Assembly (NCBI RefSeq): GCF_020283565.1
Contig: NC_060063.1
Span: 20,774,720 to 20,838,719 of the forward strand
Direction of reading: 5' to 3'
DNA from: Trifolium pratense
Lineage: Eukaryota > Streptophyta > Magnoliopsida > Fabales > Fabaceae
DNA: 64,000 nt
The position numbers and the translations under genes were made by a program. The notes under the pieces were generated by a model. It was not told the origin of the DNA. It worked only from the letters and a program-made list of their open reading frames with translations, and ran no database searches. Below are positions 22,117 to 33,906 of this stretch, piece after piece (positions within the stretch are counted from its first letter, which is position 1; the number at the start of each line of letters is the position of its first letter).

Positions 22117-25100
22117 TGTAAGACCCGAAACTCCACAGTACCTTTTGTGTGAGAAAAATAAGTAAAGGCTAAGAAATTTAGGGTTTTTGGTTAAGTGTTT
22201 TTGTGAGTATCGTCGCAATAATGGGATTTTTGCTGAAATGGAGTCTGTTTTGTGCTCGTGCGCTGGAAAGGCACAGACTTTTGGCTTGTAATCCTCTTTC
22301 AGGAATGAGAAGGTTTCTGTGAAGTCAGAACGACGAGTTTTGGATTATTCTTGTTTTTGGAAAAACGAGTAGAAATTTTACCCGCTGACGTAAAATTTTA
22401 CGGCTTCTGAATTCCGTAGAATTTTAGATGGAAGTTTTATATATCTGCGCGAGTTAGGATATGTCCTGAGAATAATTTTCAGGAGTGTGGAAGAAAATTA
22501 CAGTCGCGGAAAAAGATTCGGCGATAAGTTTTGGAAATGTCTTAAGACGGACTTTTATTCCGTAGGTTTTCTGTTTTTACAAGTTTTGTTCGTCGCGGCG
22601 CGCGAGAGCTGTGAGGCGTGAGAAGGAAAATATCTAGATATTTATTTTAGATTGCCAGTTGGCCAAGTATTTGATCCAAGGGCTAGGATTTAATCATGGC
22701 TTTAGTGCACTATTTGATCCAAGGGCCTAGAATGATTCATGATTAGCTTTAAATAGGCAAAAGCCATGAGAACCCAACTCCCTTCCCTTCTTCCTCTCAT
22801 AACCGTAGCTCTCTCTCCACCCCTTAGAAAATTTATTTCTTTGTGTTGGTAAGAAACAAGATGGAAGAAACTCATTTTTTATCAAGATTCTTAAATGATT
22901 TTGGAGAAGTTGATAGAAGGAAAAAGCTTGGTCTTGCTCTTATGATTCTAGTGACACTAGCTAAGGTAACAAATCACCAATTTATCTCTCTCTTTCCTTG
23001 GCCGAAAACTAGAGTGAAATAGGAAGAGGTTTTATTTCAATTTTTGTCTTGGTTAATATTATAGATCCATGCCTTGTAGTATTAGAGTTAGAAGGAAAAT
23101 TGTCATTTGAATTAATTGTTATAATGATAAAAAAAAATGGTGTTAAGTTTTGATTTGCTTACTCATTTCTTTTGAGAAAATTTGTTGTGTGAGTTTAGGT
23201 GTTTTATATCCAAAAGAATTTAATTGTTTTGAACATTTGAAAAGTGTAGAGATTTTGGAAAAAATGTCGAACGGCCATTTTTATTTGAGGAACGTGTTTA
23301 TATCGAGTAGGTATATTAACGTGTCGGTTTAGTTTATTCGAAAAATGGTTTTTGGTGTGAATACCAATTCTGGCCGAATTTGGAAAGGGTATTTTCGTCC
23401 CCTCAAAAATTGTTTTGTTTTCTGGAAACTTAACCATTCGATCCGTCTTTTCGAGACGAAGAGTTTGGCGTATGGCTCGTCTCGATCGAATGAGAATTGA
23501 ATGAGTTATGGCCATTTTGGTTTGAAAACCGTTTTGCCGAGAATTGTGTTTAAAAGGGGTTAAACAGTTGTGGACTGTCGTGAAAACGTTTTAGTTACGT
23601 ACGCGCGAAAAATATTTTGTTATACGTCGGACTTGTTGTTTTAAAAGGATTTTGGAAACTTATAAATTGAGGTATAAGTTGTTAAAAAGAGATTTTCTTT
23701 TGAAAACGGTTTAAAAATAGTTGGTTTTATTTAACGACGTTTTTGCGATGAAAACTATTCTTCGAGGTGTTTGTGTTTCAAAAAGAGTTGTTTTGAAAAC
23801 TATTTGAGCCTAGTAGTTGTGAGAGAGCAATTTTAGGACTTGAACCCGATAGTCGCCGAGTTAGGGCTTATTGGAGAAATCGTGTAGAGTATGTTTTAAC
23901 ATAGTGGAACTATGTTAGTGGAACTATGTTTTGTTGAAGGTTAAGAGCGTTAACCGAGACTGTGGGACTTCGTCGTGAGCGACGGTTTTCGTGCGCGTAG
24001 AGTGTGTTGATTTTTGTTGGAAGCTTTGCCGAGGTAAGGGCACCTTCTTACTTCCGTATTAAATTCCGTCGATAGCATAGTTGTATGCTTGTTGTTGTGA
24101 ATGCTTTGTGTGTTTGTTTGTGCACTATTTGTGAGTGCTTGGCATGTTTGTATTATGTATTCTCGATATGAGTTCGTGATGAATACATGAGGTTACTTGT
24201 CTGACATAGTATTTGATGAAATATATGTGTTGACATGCTTGTTGGGAGATTACATATGATTGTGATAATATATGTATTGTTGTTGCATTGGTATAGATAA
24301 GGGTATCGTATGCTCATGCGTCCATGGTAAGAGGTGGTTGCGGGAGTGGACCACGGGGTGTGATTGCGAGAGTGGGTCCACCCAAATGGTTGAGGGATTT
24401 TATGGGGTTTAATAAGTGGTTGCGGGAGTGGACCACGAGGTGTGGTTGTGTGAGTGGAGTACTTAATCCTACGGGATTCTTGGTGAGCGGAGCTTGGTAT
24501 TTGTCTGAGTGACTATACCGGTAAGTCGGTATTCGATCTGTAGTGATTGTACCGCAGTTGTTCTAGTCGGTATTCGATCTGTAGTGATTGTACCGCAGTT
24601 GTTCTAGTTGGTATTCGATCTGTAGTCATTGTACCGCAGTTGTTCTAGTCGGTATTCGATCTGTAGTGATTGTACCGCAGTTGTTCTAGTCGGTATTCGA
24701 TCTGTAGTGATTGTACCGCAGTTGTTCTAGTCGGTATTCGATCTGTAGTGATTGTACCGCAGTTGTTCTAGTCGGTATTCGATCTGTAGTGATTGTACCG
24801 CAGTTGTTCTAGTCGGTATTCGATCTGTAGTGATTGTACCGCAGTTGTTCTAGTCGGTATTCGATCTGTAGTGATTGTACCGCAGTTGTTCTAGTCGGTA
24901 TTCGATCTGTAGTGATTGTACCGTAGTTGTTAAAGTCGGTATTCGATCTGTAGTGGTTGTACCTCAGTTGATAGTGTCGGTGATTTGTCTGAGTGACTTC
25001 ACCCGGTGTTTGGTACTTTGTCTGAGTGTGGTTAGATTCCGAGGTTTATGCGTGTGATTTAACCAGTGGCGGTTATCACCTTTATTCATTAGAGGTTTGC

Positions 25101-25771
25101 GAGACCAGTGGCGGTTGTCGCATTGCTTGCGTTAGAGGGTTGTGAAACCAGAGGGGTTGTCGCATTCATTGCATTAGAGTATGTGTGCACTTTATTTATT
25201 CTTCTTGGTGTGAGGATGTGATAAGTGTTTACCGCTTTCTATTCTGGTATGTGTATTCGGTATTTTATTACTTGTTTCCAGTTGGTGACCCTTATTTTGC
25301 ATGCCATATCGCGGGCTCCTCCCACCCCCAGACGATGGAGCGCCATCTGAGACCGTAGGCCGTGTGGACGGCGAGGACTTCGTGGACTATCCCGGAGTGT
25401 AGAGAGTAGCGCTTGTTAGGCTACATTTTGGTTAGGCTTAGGGCCTAGTTTGTATTTTGGATGACTGTATGTCTTATACATTAATACTCAGACATGTTTA
25501 GTGCCTTTTGGCCTTGTGATATATTCGGTTCATAACTCGTGTCTTTTGGTTGATGAACTTAATGTATCCGCCGTATGTAAATTATTCAGGTACACACTTT
25601 GCTTCGAGGAAGCCCTGTAATATAATGTGTTGATGTTATATTTATTTTCTATTGAATGACGAATTGCCGAGATAGCTGCGGGTGTTCACGCGCGCCATTT
25701 TATTTAAGCGTGTTGTTTTAAAAAAAAAAAAATAATACCCCTTTTTATGCTTTGAAAAATGGGGTGTTACA
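22117..25771 (+). repeat. E2a 5' LTR (3655 bp)
   Basis: TATA-like TTTAAATAGG near 22749, C/T-rich leader (about 22778-22825), 5' splice consensus AAG|GTAAC at 22975/22976. The second half is packed with hairpin repeats, including an 11-unit 41-bp array (24525-24975). The frames at 23150-23332, 24324-24512 and 24875-25057 repeat in the other LTR and are not genes. Confidence 0.92.
24327..25155 (+). repeat. Hairpin-repeat block of E2a 5' LTR, including an 11 x 41-bp array
   Basis: Several hairpin classes follow one another. (a) GTGGT...ACCAC arms around a TTGCGGGAGTGG loop (about 24333-24354, again near 24417). (b) GGTAT/ATACC near 24495-24519. (c) Eleven 41-bp units from 24525, each CGGTA/TACCG around a TTCGATCTGTAGTGATTG loop, the last unit diverged. 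(d) GGTGA/TCACC near 24978-25003. (e) Three hairpins with an AGTGGC-like loop: TAACC/GGTTA, GACC/GGTT and AACC/GGTT, extended by GTGA/TCAC, TGCGA/TCGCA and TGTGA/TCGCA (about 25046-25165). In the 3' LTR the 41-bp array has only six units (38885-39130). Confidence 0.8.
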
Positions 25772-27240
25772 TTTTGGTATCAGAGCTCGGCATTAGATCA
25801 TCAAAGGGAAAGTGTGTACATGAGTTAACAGTCTGAGGTCAGTCAGTCTAGAGTTAGAGTCGCGTTGGTTTCGCGAATCGTTGTTAGTAGCAGTGAGTCT
25901 TTCGTGGGAGTGACCCCCGAATGAGTTAGTGTGTGACTTCAACCAAACGTGATGTGACTGCTTTTAACACTTGTCGGATGGATGTGGAAGTTTCTGTGGA
26001 ATTGAAAAAAGGATTTATTACGCCAAGTGTGTCCCCGTGAGGAGCATTAGTCCTAATGGTGAAAAAGAAAGATGGTGGAACAAATCAGAACTACAAGGGA
26101 TTCTTGGAAGTAGCGTTGGATGTGGTCACTCGAAGATGTTGAGTGTGGACGAGTGGACGTCATTCTTGTAAAGGAATTCGGATATTGTCACCATGGATGG
26201 TTGAACAATAGTAATGTAAGGAGTACCCTAAGGTTTATTTTTGGGAAGTAATGTGGACGTGTAAGAAACCAATTTTTGGGAAATTGAGATTGTATAAGGG
26301 AGTCCAAGAGGAGTAGATGGTATAGTTTGGCAAGTGCCAAGACAAATGGGGAGTTGTAATCACCAACCGGGAGGTTGGGATGGTATTATTTAAGTCGTGT
26401 TTGGAAAGAGATTCGAAGGTGAGCATACGGTTCGACGTATTCATTGAGTTGCGAACTTATGGATATCAGTCAAGTGTGAAGTTCTTCTATAGAGAAGACA
26501 ACTTCTTTCGGAATGTAACGGTTTGGTGGTAACTGCCGTGGTGGCACTGTACTACTGTTGGATTATACTCAATGGATGTCTCATGAGTGGAAGCATGAGA
26601 GTTTGAGTGCCGTGTTTTGAGCGTTGTGTCTTACGAAGACAAGGTCGAAATCGTAAGAGATCGAGGAAAGCATTAAGGAAAACCTCGAAGGAATTGTGGA
26701 ACCCTTGTACCACGGAGGACATTGAGCACAAGTGGAACGAAGCATCATGATTGTCGACTATTTATTGACAAATTGAGGAACTGATCATCCTTAATCTCTT
26801 GTTGATAGTAGACGGAGTCGTGTTGACTGGAATTGACTAGTTTTTGCTAGCTTTGGTGGTGCACAGAGAGTTCGGTGTTTCTTTTTGGAGGGTAGCCAGT
26901 CACTGCTTCGCGTGAACCTAGTGGAATAGGCTGTGTCGCGGAGGCGAAAGAGGTGACTTTGGAAAAATTTTGTGTGAACTCTAGGACATTTGAGGAACTT
27001 GGGGTTGTGAACCTGGTTGTGCGGCTAATTTTGAGTGGTGAACTCGTTGAGAGTTGTGGTTGGTGCACGTTTGTGCCGGGTTGTTGGTGAGAGCATCTGT
27101 GTGGCTTCACCCGGTGTTAGCATCCGCGTGACTATACCTAATCCTGAGGGATTTTGTTGTGCTGGTGATGGTAATAACTAGCTGAGTTGTTACTCGTATC
27201 TTTAGTTTCGAGGACGAAACTTCTTTTTGGAGGGTAGTAA
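25772..27240 (+). pseudogene. E2a internal region with a decayed RT fragment
   Basis: PBS TGGTATCAGAGCTCGGCA at 25775. Sequence to about 26008 matches the E1 leader up to just before E1's 3' splice site. From about 26008 to 26080 the translation resembles the start of Ty3 RT (residues like GFI.PSVSP and VKKKDG) with an in-frame stop. The rest has no intact domain. Block 26745-26815 resembles E2 at 42377-42450. Pre-PPT hairpin GTTTCG-AGGA-CGAAAC at 27205-27220, then GGAGGGTAGTAA before the 3' LTR. Confidence 0.75.
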
Positions 27241-28540
27241 TGTAAGACCCGAAACTCCACAGTACCTTTTGTGTGAGGAAAATAAGTAATGGCTAAGAAA
27301 TTTAGGGTTTTTGGTTAAGTGTTTTTGTGAGTATCGTCGCAATAATGGGATTTTTGCTGAAATGGAGTCTGTTTTGTGCTCGTGCGCTGGAAAGGCACAG
27401 ACTTTTGGCTTGTAATCCTCTTTCAGGAATGAGAAGGTTTCTGTGAAGTCAGAACGACGAGTTTTGGATTATTCTTGTTTTTGGAAAAACGAGTAGAAAT
27501 TTTACCCGCTGACGTAAAATTTTACGGCTTCTGAATTCCGTAGAATTTTAGATGGAAGTTTTATATATCTGCGCGAGTTAGGATTTGTCCTGAGAATAAT
27601 TTTCAGGAGTGTGGAAGAAAATTACAGTCACGGAAAATGATTCGGCGATAAGTTTTGGAAATGTCTTAAGACGGACTTTTATTCCGTAGGTTTTCTGTTT
27701 TTACAAGTTTTGTTCGTCGCGGCGCGCGAGAGCTGTGAGGCGTGAGAAGGAAAATATCTAGATATTTATTTTAGATTGCCAGTTGGCCAAGTATTTGATC
27801 CAAGGGCTAGGATTTAATCATGGCTTTAGTGCACTATTTGATCCAAGGGCCTAGAATGATTCATGATTAGCTTTAAATAGGCAAAAGCCATGAGAACCCA
27901 ACTCCCTTCCCTTCTTCCTCTCATAACCGTAGCTCTCTCTCCACCCCTTAGAAAATTTATTTCTTTGTGTTGGTAAGAAACAAGATGGAAGAAACTCATT
28001 TTTTATCAAGATTCTTAAATGATTTTGGAGAAGTTGATAGAAGGAAAAAGCTTGGTCTTGCTCTTATGATTCTAGTGACACTAGCTAAGGTAACAAATCA
28101 CCAATTTATCTCTCTCTTTCCTAGCCCGAAAACTAGAGTGAAATAGGAAGAGGTTTTATTTCAATTTTTGTCTTGGTTAATATTATAGATCCATGCCTTG
28201 TAGTATTAGAGTTAGAAGGAAAATTGTCATTTGAATTAATTGTTATAATGATAAAAAAAAATGGTGTTAAGTTTTGATTTGCTTACTCATTTCTTTTGAG
28301 AAAATTTGTTGTGTGAGTTTAGGTGTTTTATATCCAAAAGACTTTAATTGTTTTGAACATTTGAAAAGTGTAGAGATTTTGGAAAAAATGTCGAACGGCC
28401 ATTTTTATTTGAGGAACGTGTTTATATCGAGTAGGTATATTAACGTGTCGGTTTAGTTTATTCGAAAAATGGTTTTTGGTGTGAATACCAATTCTGGCCG
28501 AATTTGGAAAGGGTATTTTCGTCCCCTCAAAAATTGTTTT

Positions 28541-29864
28541 TGTTGGATATTTGTGTGTTGGCCTCATTTTGCTAAAACAAATATACAAGCAAGATGTTGG
28601 ACCAAATGTTTCAACATGTTGGGTACAAAAGATGTTGGACCAAATGTTGTAACATGTTTGGGTACGACAGTCAGATTGCCCAAATCTCGCGCATTTATTA
28701 CACGTATCTGCTATATATGGAAATCCACTCTACAAACGTGTATATCAAGATTTGATCTGATCAAGACGTTATCAGTGAAGATATGTTCTTATCAAGACTT
28801 AATGGAATGATTCAACACATTGTTTATTTCCTAAAGAGGATCAACTATTTTAGGAAAGTTTTTATTAAGGTCTGATTTGCTTAGCTGGACGTGACTCAAA
28901 GACCAGCTGTGTTCTGAAGGTTATCTTGGAAGATCAGGAGCGTGCTAGCTCTGTCTATATAAAGAAGACTCAAGGCCAAGATTTTAATCAACCGAAACCA
29001 TTGTTTCATCAAAGATGTAGTCTTTAGGGTTTCGTGTCTTTAAGCCACTCTCTAGGAGAGTTGGTGTAAGTGAACCACTCGGGTTGTGAGATGGTCACTA
29101 TGTCCTCACTCAGAAACCTTTAGGTAATGAGTTGAGTATTGTAATATCTCTGAAGCTTTTAAGCAAGGAGATAATGTTTGTATTTTTAATTGTGATTCTT
29201 ACTTGTGGATTCTATAACACGAGTTAAGAACTGAGTTTGTTATTGTAAGGTTACTCCTAAGCTTTGAAGTACGGAGTTTACCGTGTGTGATTCACTTGAA
29301 GCTTTTAAGCAAAAGTGAAGTGTTGTCTTGGCAAGTTGTCGCCACATCTTTCCCAACATTTTATAAACAACACAGGTTGTGTTGAGTGAGTGGAAGTGAG
29401 ATGGGATCTCATGTCTAGGAGTTCCTAGGCAGAAGTTGCATGAGTAGTGTCGAGGTCATAAGGCGTAAACCTAGGATTTGCTGGAGGTCTTAGTGTAAGA
29501 CGTAAACCGAGGGTTTGCTGGAGGTCTTAGTGTAAGACGTAAATTCAAAGGGTTTGCTGGAGGTCTTAGTGACTAGATCTATTAGTGGATTTCCTTCCTG
29601 GATTGGTATCCCCCAGAGTAGGCAGGTTGGCTGAACTGGGTTAACAATTTCCTGTGCAGTTTATTTACTTGTTGATTTTATTATGTTTCGTAAGATGTTA
29701 CAACATTAAGTATGACATTCTCTTTAAATTGAATGTTGGAACATCTGATAAAACATTATTTCTCAGTATCCGTTTTAATGTTATATGCCTTGCCGTGTTA
29801 TTCATGTCAGACCAGATGTCTCGACATTCTATACAACATCTGGTTCTGCTATACCAGAATTTCA
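28541..29864 (+). repeat. Copia 5' LTR (1324 bp)
   Basis: Ends TG...CA. Shares with 15724-16764 the GGATTGGTATCCCCCAGAG and GCTGAACTGGGTTAAC blocks and the AATTTCA end. TATA-like CTATATAAAG near 28957. Contains ATGTT-NN-AACAT inverted repeats (for example 29733-29744). An internal near-tandem repeat of a GTTTGCTGGAGGTCTTAGTG unit lies at about 29474-29570 (three copies). Confidence 0.92.
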
Positions 29865-32800
29865 ATTGGTATCAGAGCAGGCATCCTGTTCTGTTTTCTG
29901 GATGAGATCTTAGGGAAGATACTTTCTGGTTATGGGCAAGTAAGGAATAATGAAAATTTGTTTGAACTTGGAGAAGTTCACATTGATTGAATGGTCCCTA
30001 GAAGTGGAGGATGGACTATTCATGATAGGGTGTGTATTAGACCTATCTTTTGTTGGTCAGGCGTGTAGATCTTGTGATGAGTTGCTGTATGGTTTGATTT
30101 ATTTTCAAACATGTGTTATTGTAGTGTGCCTGAGGTTTGTTGAGGAGTTTTGTGGTTTGAATTCCGCTGCATATATATCTGATGGAAAACTCCTGGTGGT
30201 TTTGTTTGTTGAGGATGCACCACTCTGTTCTATGATGTAAGCCCTGGTGTGGTGATGCTCGAGGAGAGTTTTGTTAGAGATGACAAAGATACTTGGGGGT
30301 GATCTTAAGTCCACTCATAAAGGCACTCATGTATGAGTTTGTTTAAAAGGGATCTGAAGAAAGTTATGAGCAATTTATTTTTGCTTCCAAAAGCTAACCT
30401 CCATTGGCTTTGATAAAGGATTTCTTGGTGTGTTCCGTTAAAAGGGAACTGATGTCTTACCAGATGTTGGAACATCTGACGGAACATCTGACGAGCAGAT
30501 TCTGCAGAATCTTGTTGGATGACAGTAGGGCATGGCAGATGCTTGGGTGCTAAACAAATGTGTGTGTTGGTTACATATGTTTGGAACCTTCTCCTGATCT
30601 GGAAGAGGAGGCATCTGTGTCTGAGATGGTTTCTACACTAGAAACATGTCTTAGATAAGTTTGTTGGGACACAATCAACATATGGTTGACCTCTTGGGTT
30701 AGTTCATGTCTGATCCAAGTAAGTGGTAGTTGAAGTTGTGTGCAGTGTTGATGTGTTATATGATGTTTTAACCATGCATGTTATATTCTTGTGATAATAT
30801 CTAGTTGTACGAATGCATGATTAAACAAGGAGGATTTATTTTTTTGGGACCAAAGGATTATGGTTCTCTGGTATTTTTGGTGAAGTTAATTCTTTACCTT
30901 GTGCGTTAAAGATATCTTTTGAATTAAGATTGATGAAGTTTTTACTTCCCTTCAAGATATGTGTTTGTGTTGAAGAGAAAGGAAGTATATGTTGCATCCC
31001 TCTCTCCATTGTCTGGTGCACACTAATCAAGGGAAATCCATCTGATGTATTTAATGCTTCCACTAAGGTCACAAGTGAGTTTGTTGATCTGTCTCTGAAA
31101 ATGATGTTGCGTCGAATGTTGGTACATCTTTGGCACCTAAGACTGATGTTGTGCTAAGTACTGTCACATCTGTAGTACCTGATATTATGTTGGATCAAAG
31201 TGTTCCAGATACCTGTTAGAGGGAATCTCCTCTATAGGTTCAGAAGAATGCCATCAAACATCTCAAAGTAAGACAAGGGGTTGGAACATTGGAAGAATTT
31301 TTTGAGATGTAAAATATGCACGTCCCTGCCTGTGTGGATGATTTGATATTGAAGGTTGATCAACTACTGATGGTTGATTCTCCTGTGTCCCCTTGCAAGA
31401 GTTATGGACTACTATGGTATCTTCAGACCATAGTTCAGGATGAAACCGATGGGATTGAGATTGATGTCAGAATTAATGTTGAAGCATCTTCTCCAACATC
31501 TGCTCCTTCAGCCAAGGAAGCTGGTTCTACTCAGGGTGGAGTACAAGGTCAAGCAACTGACCTAATCTGGAATGACTTTTTTGTAAGAATAACTGTCATG
31601 AGTGGATGTTATCTGTTGGTGCCATATATGTGCAGAAGAATGATGTCAGATCTAATGTCCTACCTTGTGTGAGAAGGTGTTTTGAAAAACCTGGATGATC
31701 TGCATTGATGGTACTCTATTGGGAGCTTCTTGAAGGATGTCTATGCACAATGAGTCCTTTTGAATGGTGATTTATGAATCAATGTAATTGGGTTCCAAAA
31801 TCAGAAGCTGGTGTCCCAAATGATGTTGTAACATCATATTTATTGATGGCTGTTCTGTGGAAGGTGCTTGAGACTTTGCATGGGAGTGCTCAAGCTGTGT
31901 GGTCAGAAGACGTGTTTCTGACTATGTGAATCAGAATGTGGAGGTTCTGATCTTGTTTTAATAGTATGCTCTAGCAATGCATGACTATTTATTCCACTAG
32001 TATCAACAACTACTAGTGAATGTAAGGGCAGAAGAATATTGTCAAATACTGAGGTTTGATAATTGTCTTTGGTTTTCTTCTGTTGCAAGTCACTCTAGAA
32101 AAGGGTTGATAATCAGGATCTTAGTCAAGCTTTTAAGCAAACTAAGATGTTTTGGACTTTGTGAGTGACTTTACACCTTGTATGCATGACATCTTGCCTA
32201 TTCAAAAGGCCATGATACATAGTGTGGTTCTGCTAGGACATTGATCAGATGTGTCCTTGTTAACTGAAGAGGTCAGAATGCTTGAATCTATTCTCAAGAA
32301 GTGAGAATATCTACTCAGAATCGACTCTACTGAAGGAGTTGGTGTTGCCCTTCAACATGAAAGCATGAAGTCTTTCACATGTTTTCATTTAGTGCTCGAG
32401 TTTTCATCTTCAGTTGGAGCCCTGATTATCTATGACAGGTAGAGTCATGTGTTTTTCTGTGGATTGCATTGGTACATATATATTGTCTAGAGTGTTGTAC
32501 AAGCTTCTGGAGATCTTTGCCTCATATGAGAATATGATGTCAGACAACATGTTGTGACATTATGAAATTATTAACAAGGCATGGTTGATTCTAGTCATGT
32601 AAAGCTGAATAATTATATCAGTTATTCACATATCTCTCGAGTCGTTAAATGGTTGAGCCTGGGAGAATTTATTTTTCTCTACAGTTTTTTTTGGAAGGAC
32701 TTTCCAGGAGTCTTCATTATTGGGAGATGTCACAAATGTGATATTCATATGTCTTGGTATGTGTCACTAAGTCTAAGTGAAAGAAGAACACTTAGAATCA

Positions 32801-33906
32801 AGTGGAAGACAGTATGTTTGAAGATGTGTTGATCAATGCAAGTAAAAGAAGACAATGTCTGACTGAATGTTAGAACATTATTCGAGACATGTTTCCTGTA
32901 AGATCAACAAGGAAGTGAAATGGACAGTGTGATCAACCAGGTGTCAAAAGAGAATGCATAAAAGGTCTGTGAATACTTTAATCCATCTGAAACTACTTCT
33001 ATATTGCTTGGTGAACAAAATGTGCATCATCTAGGAAACCTATTTCTAAATCCATTATCCAGGTTAATCTTATCTTTCAAAAGATCATAGAAAAGTCTAT
33101 CTATGTTTGTTGATGATGTTAATAAACCTACCAAACTCGTTTTGATAACCTCATTAATTCAGTTGTCACCTCTAAATGTTGAATCAAATTTTGTTACCTC
33201 TATTAAAGGTTTTTGTCAGTTCAAATGTTGTGGGTAGTGTTGAAACATCTGTGAGATCTGCCTCTGAAATTGTAAGACTAGATAAACCAAGATCTCTTAA
33301 AACCATAGGTCAGTCTAGTATGAATGTTGTGGTTGTTGATGACATTTTTTTTTTTGAATTTTTTTTTATGTGTCATCTTTCAAAGTTGTTGATTCTGTCA
33401 CTTTGTTATCCCCCACTAAAGTTGTGGTTGTGTCCCCCAAAGAAACCTCACCTGAGTCTGATATCACATCAGATGTCGAAACATCTTGGACCAACCTGTT
33501 CGTGTTGTTGAAACCTGTTCTACAATTCCCCAAACTGATGTTAATATGGCTCTGAGAGTCTTAAACCAGATGGTGGTTTGGAGTATTGAAGTTTAGACTG
33601 TGGTGGAAGAAACTGATCTTGATGATCTTCCATGAGACCAAGCTATTACTCAAAGTATGACTAAAAGAGAACTTGTCATGCTATGACTGTTTGTGTGGAT
33701 GTGCATTCTGTTGAGAAGTACTATATGTGTTCAGATGTGTTGTAATCAGATGTGATAATGCTCAGATATGTGATACTTAAATGTGATTACTACTACTATG
33801 TGTGATAGTTTCAGATCTGCTTTTGAAACCTCTAGCTTTATGTTCTCATGAAATATGTTATGCTATGATGTCATCCATGATGTCTACACATCCTGATCTG
33901 ATTTTT

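Noticed and set aside
24525..24975. Eleven evenly spaced 41-bp repeats, CRISPR-like at first sight
   Set aside because: Direct tandem repeats without unique spacers, inside a plant LTR and repeated in the partner LTR.
31316..31672. 118-codon frame in the copia interior
   Set aside because: Possibly a remnant of a Sirevirus linker region, but no domain or motif supports a call.
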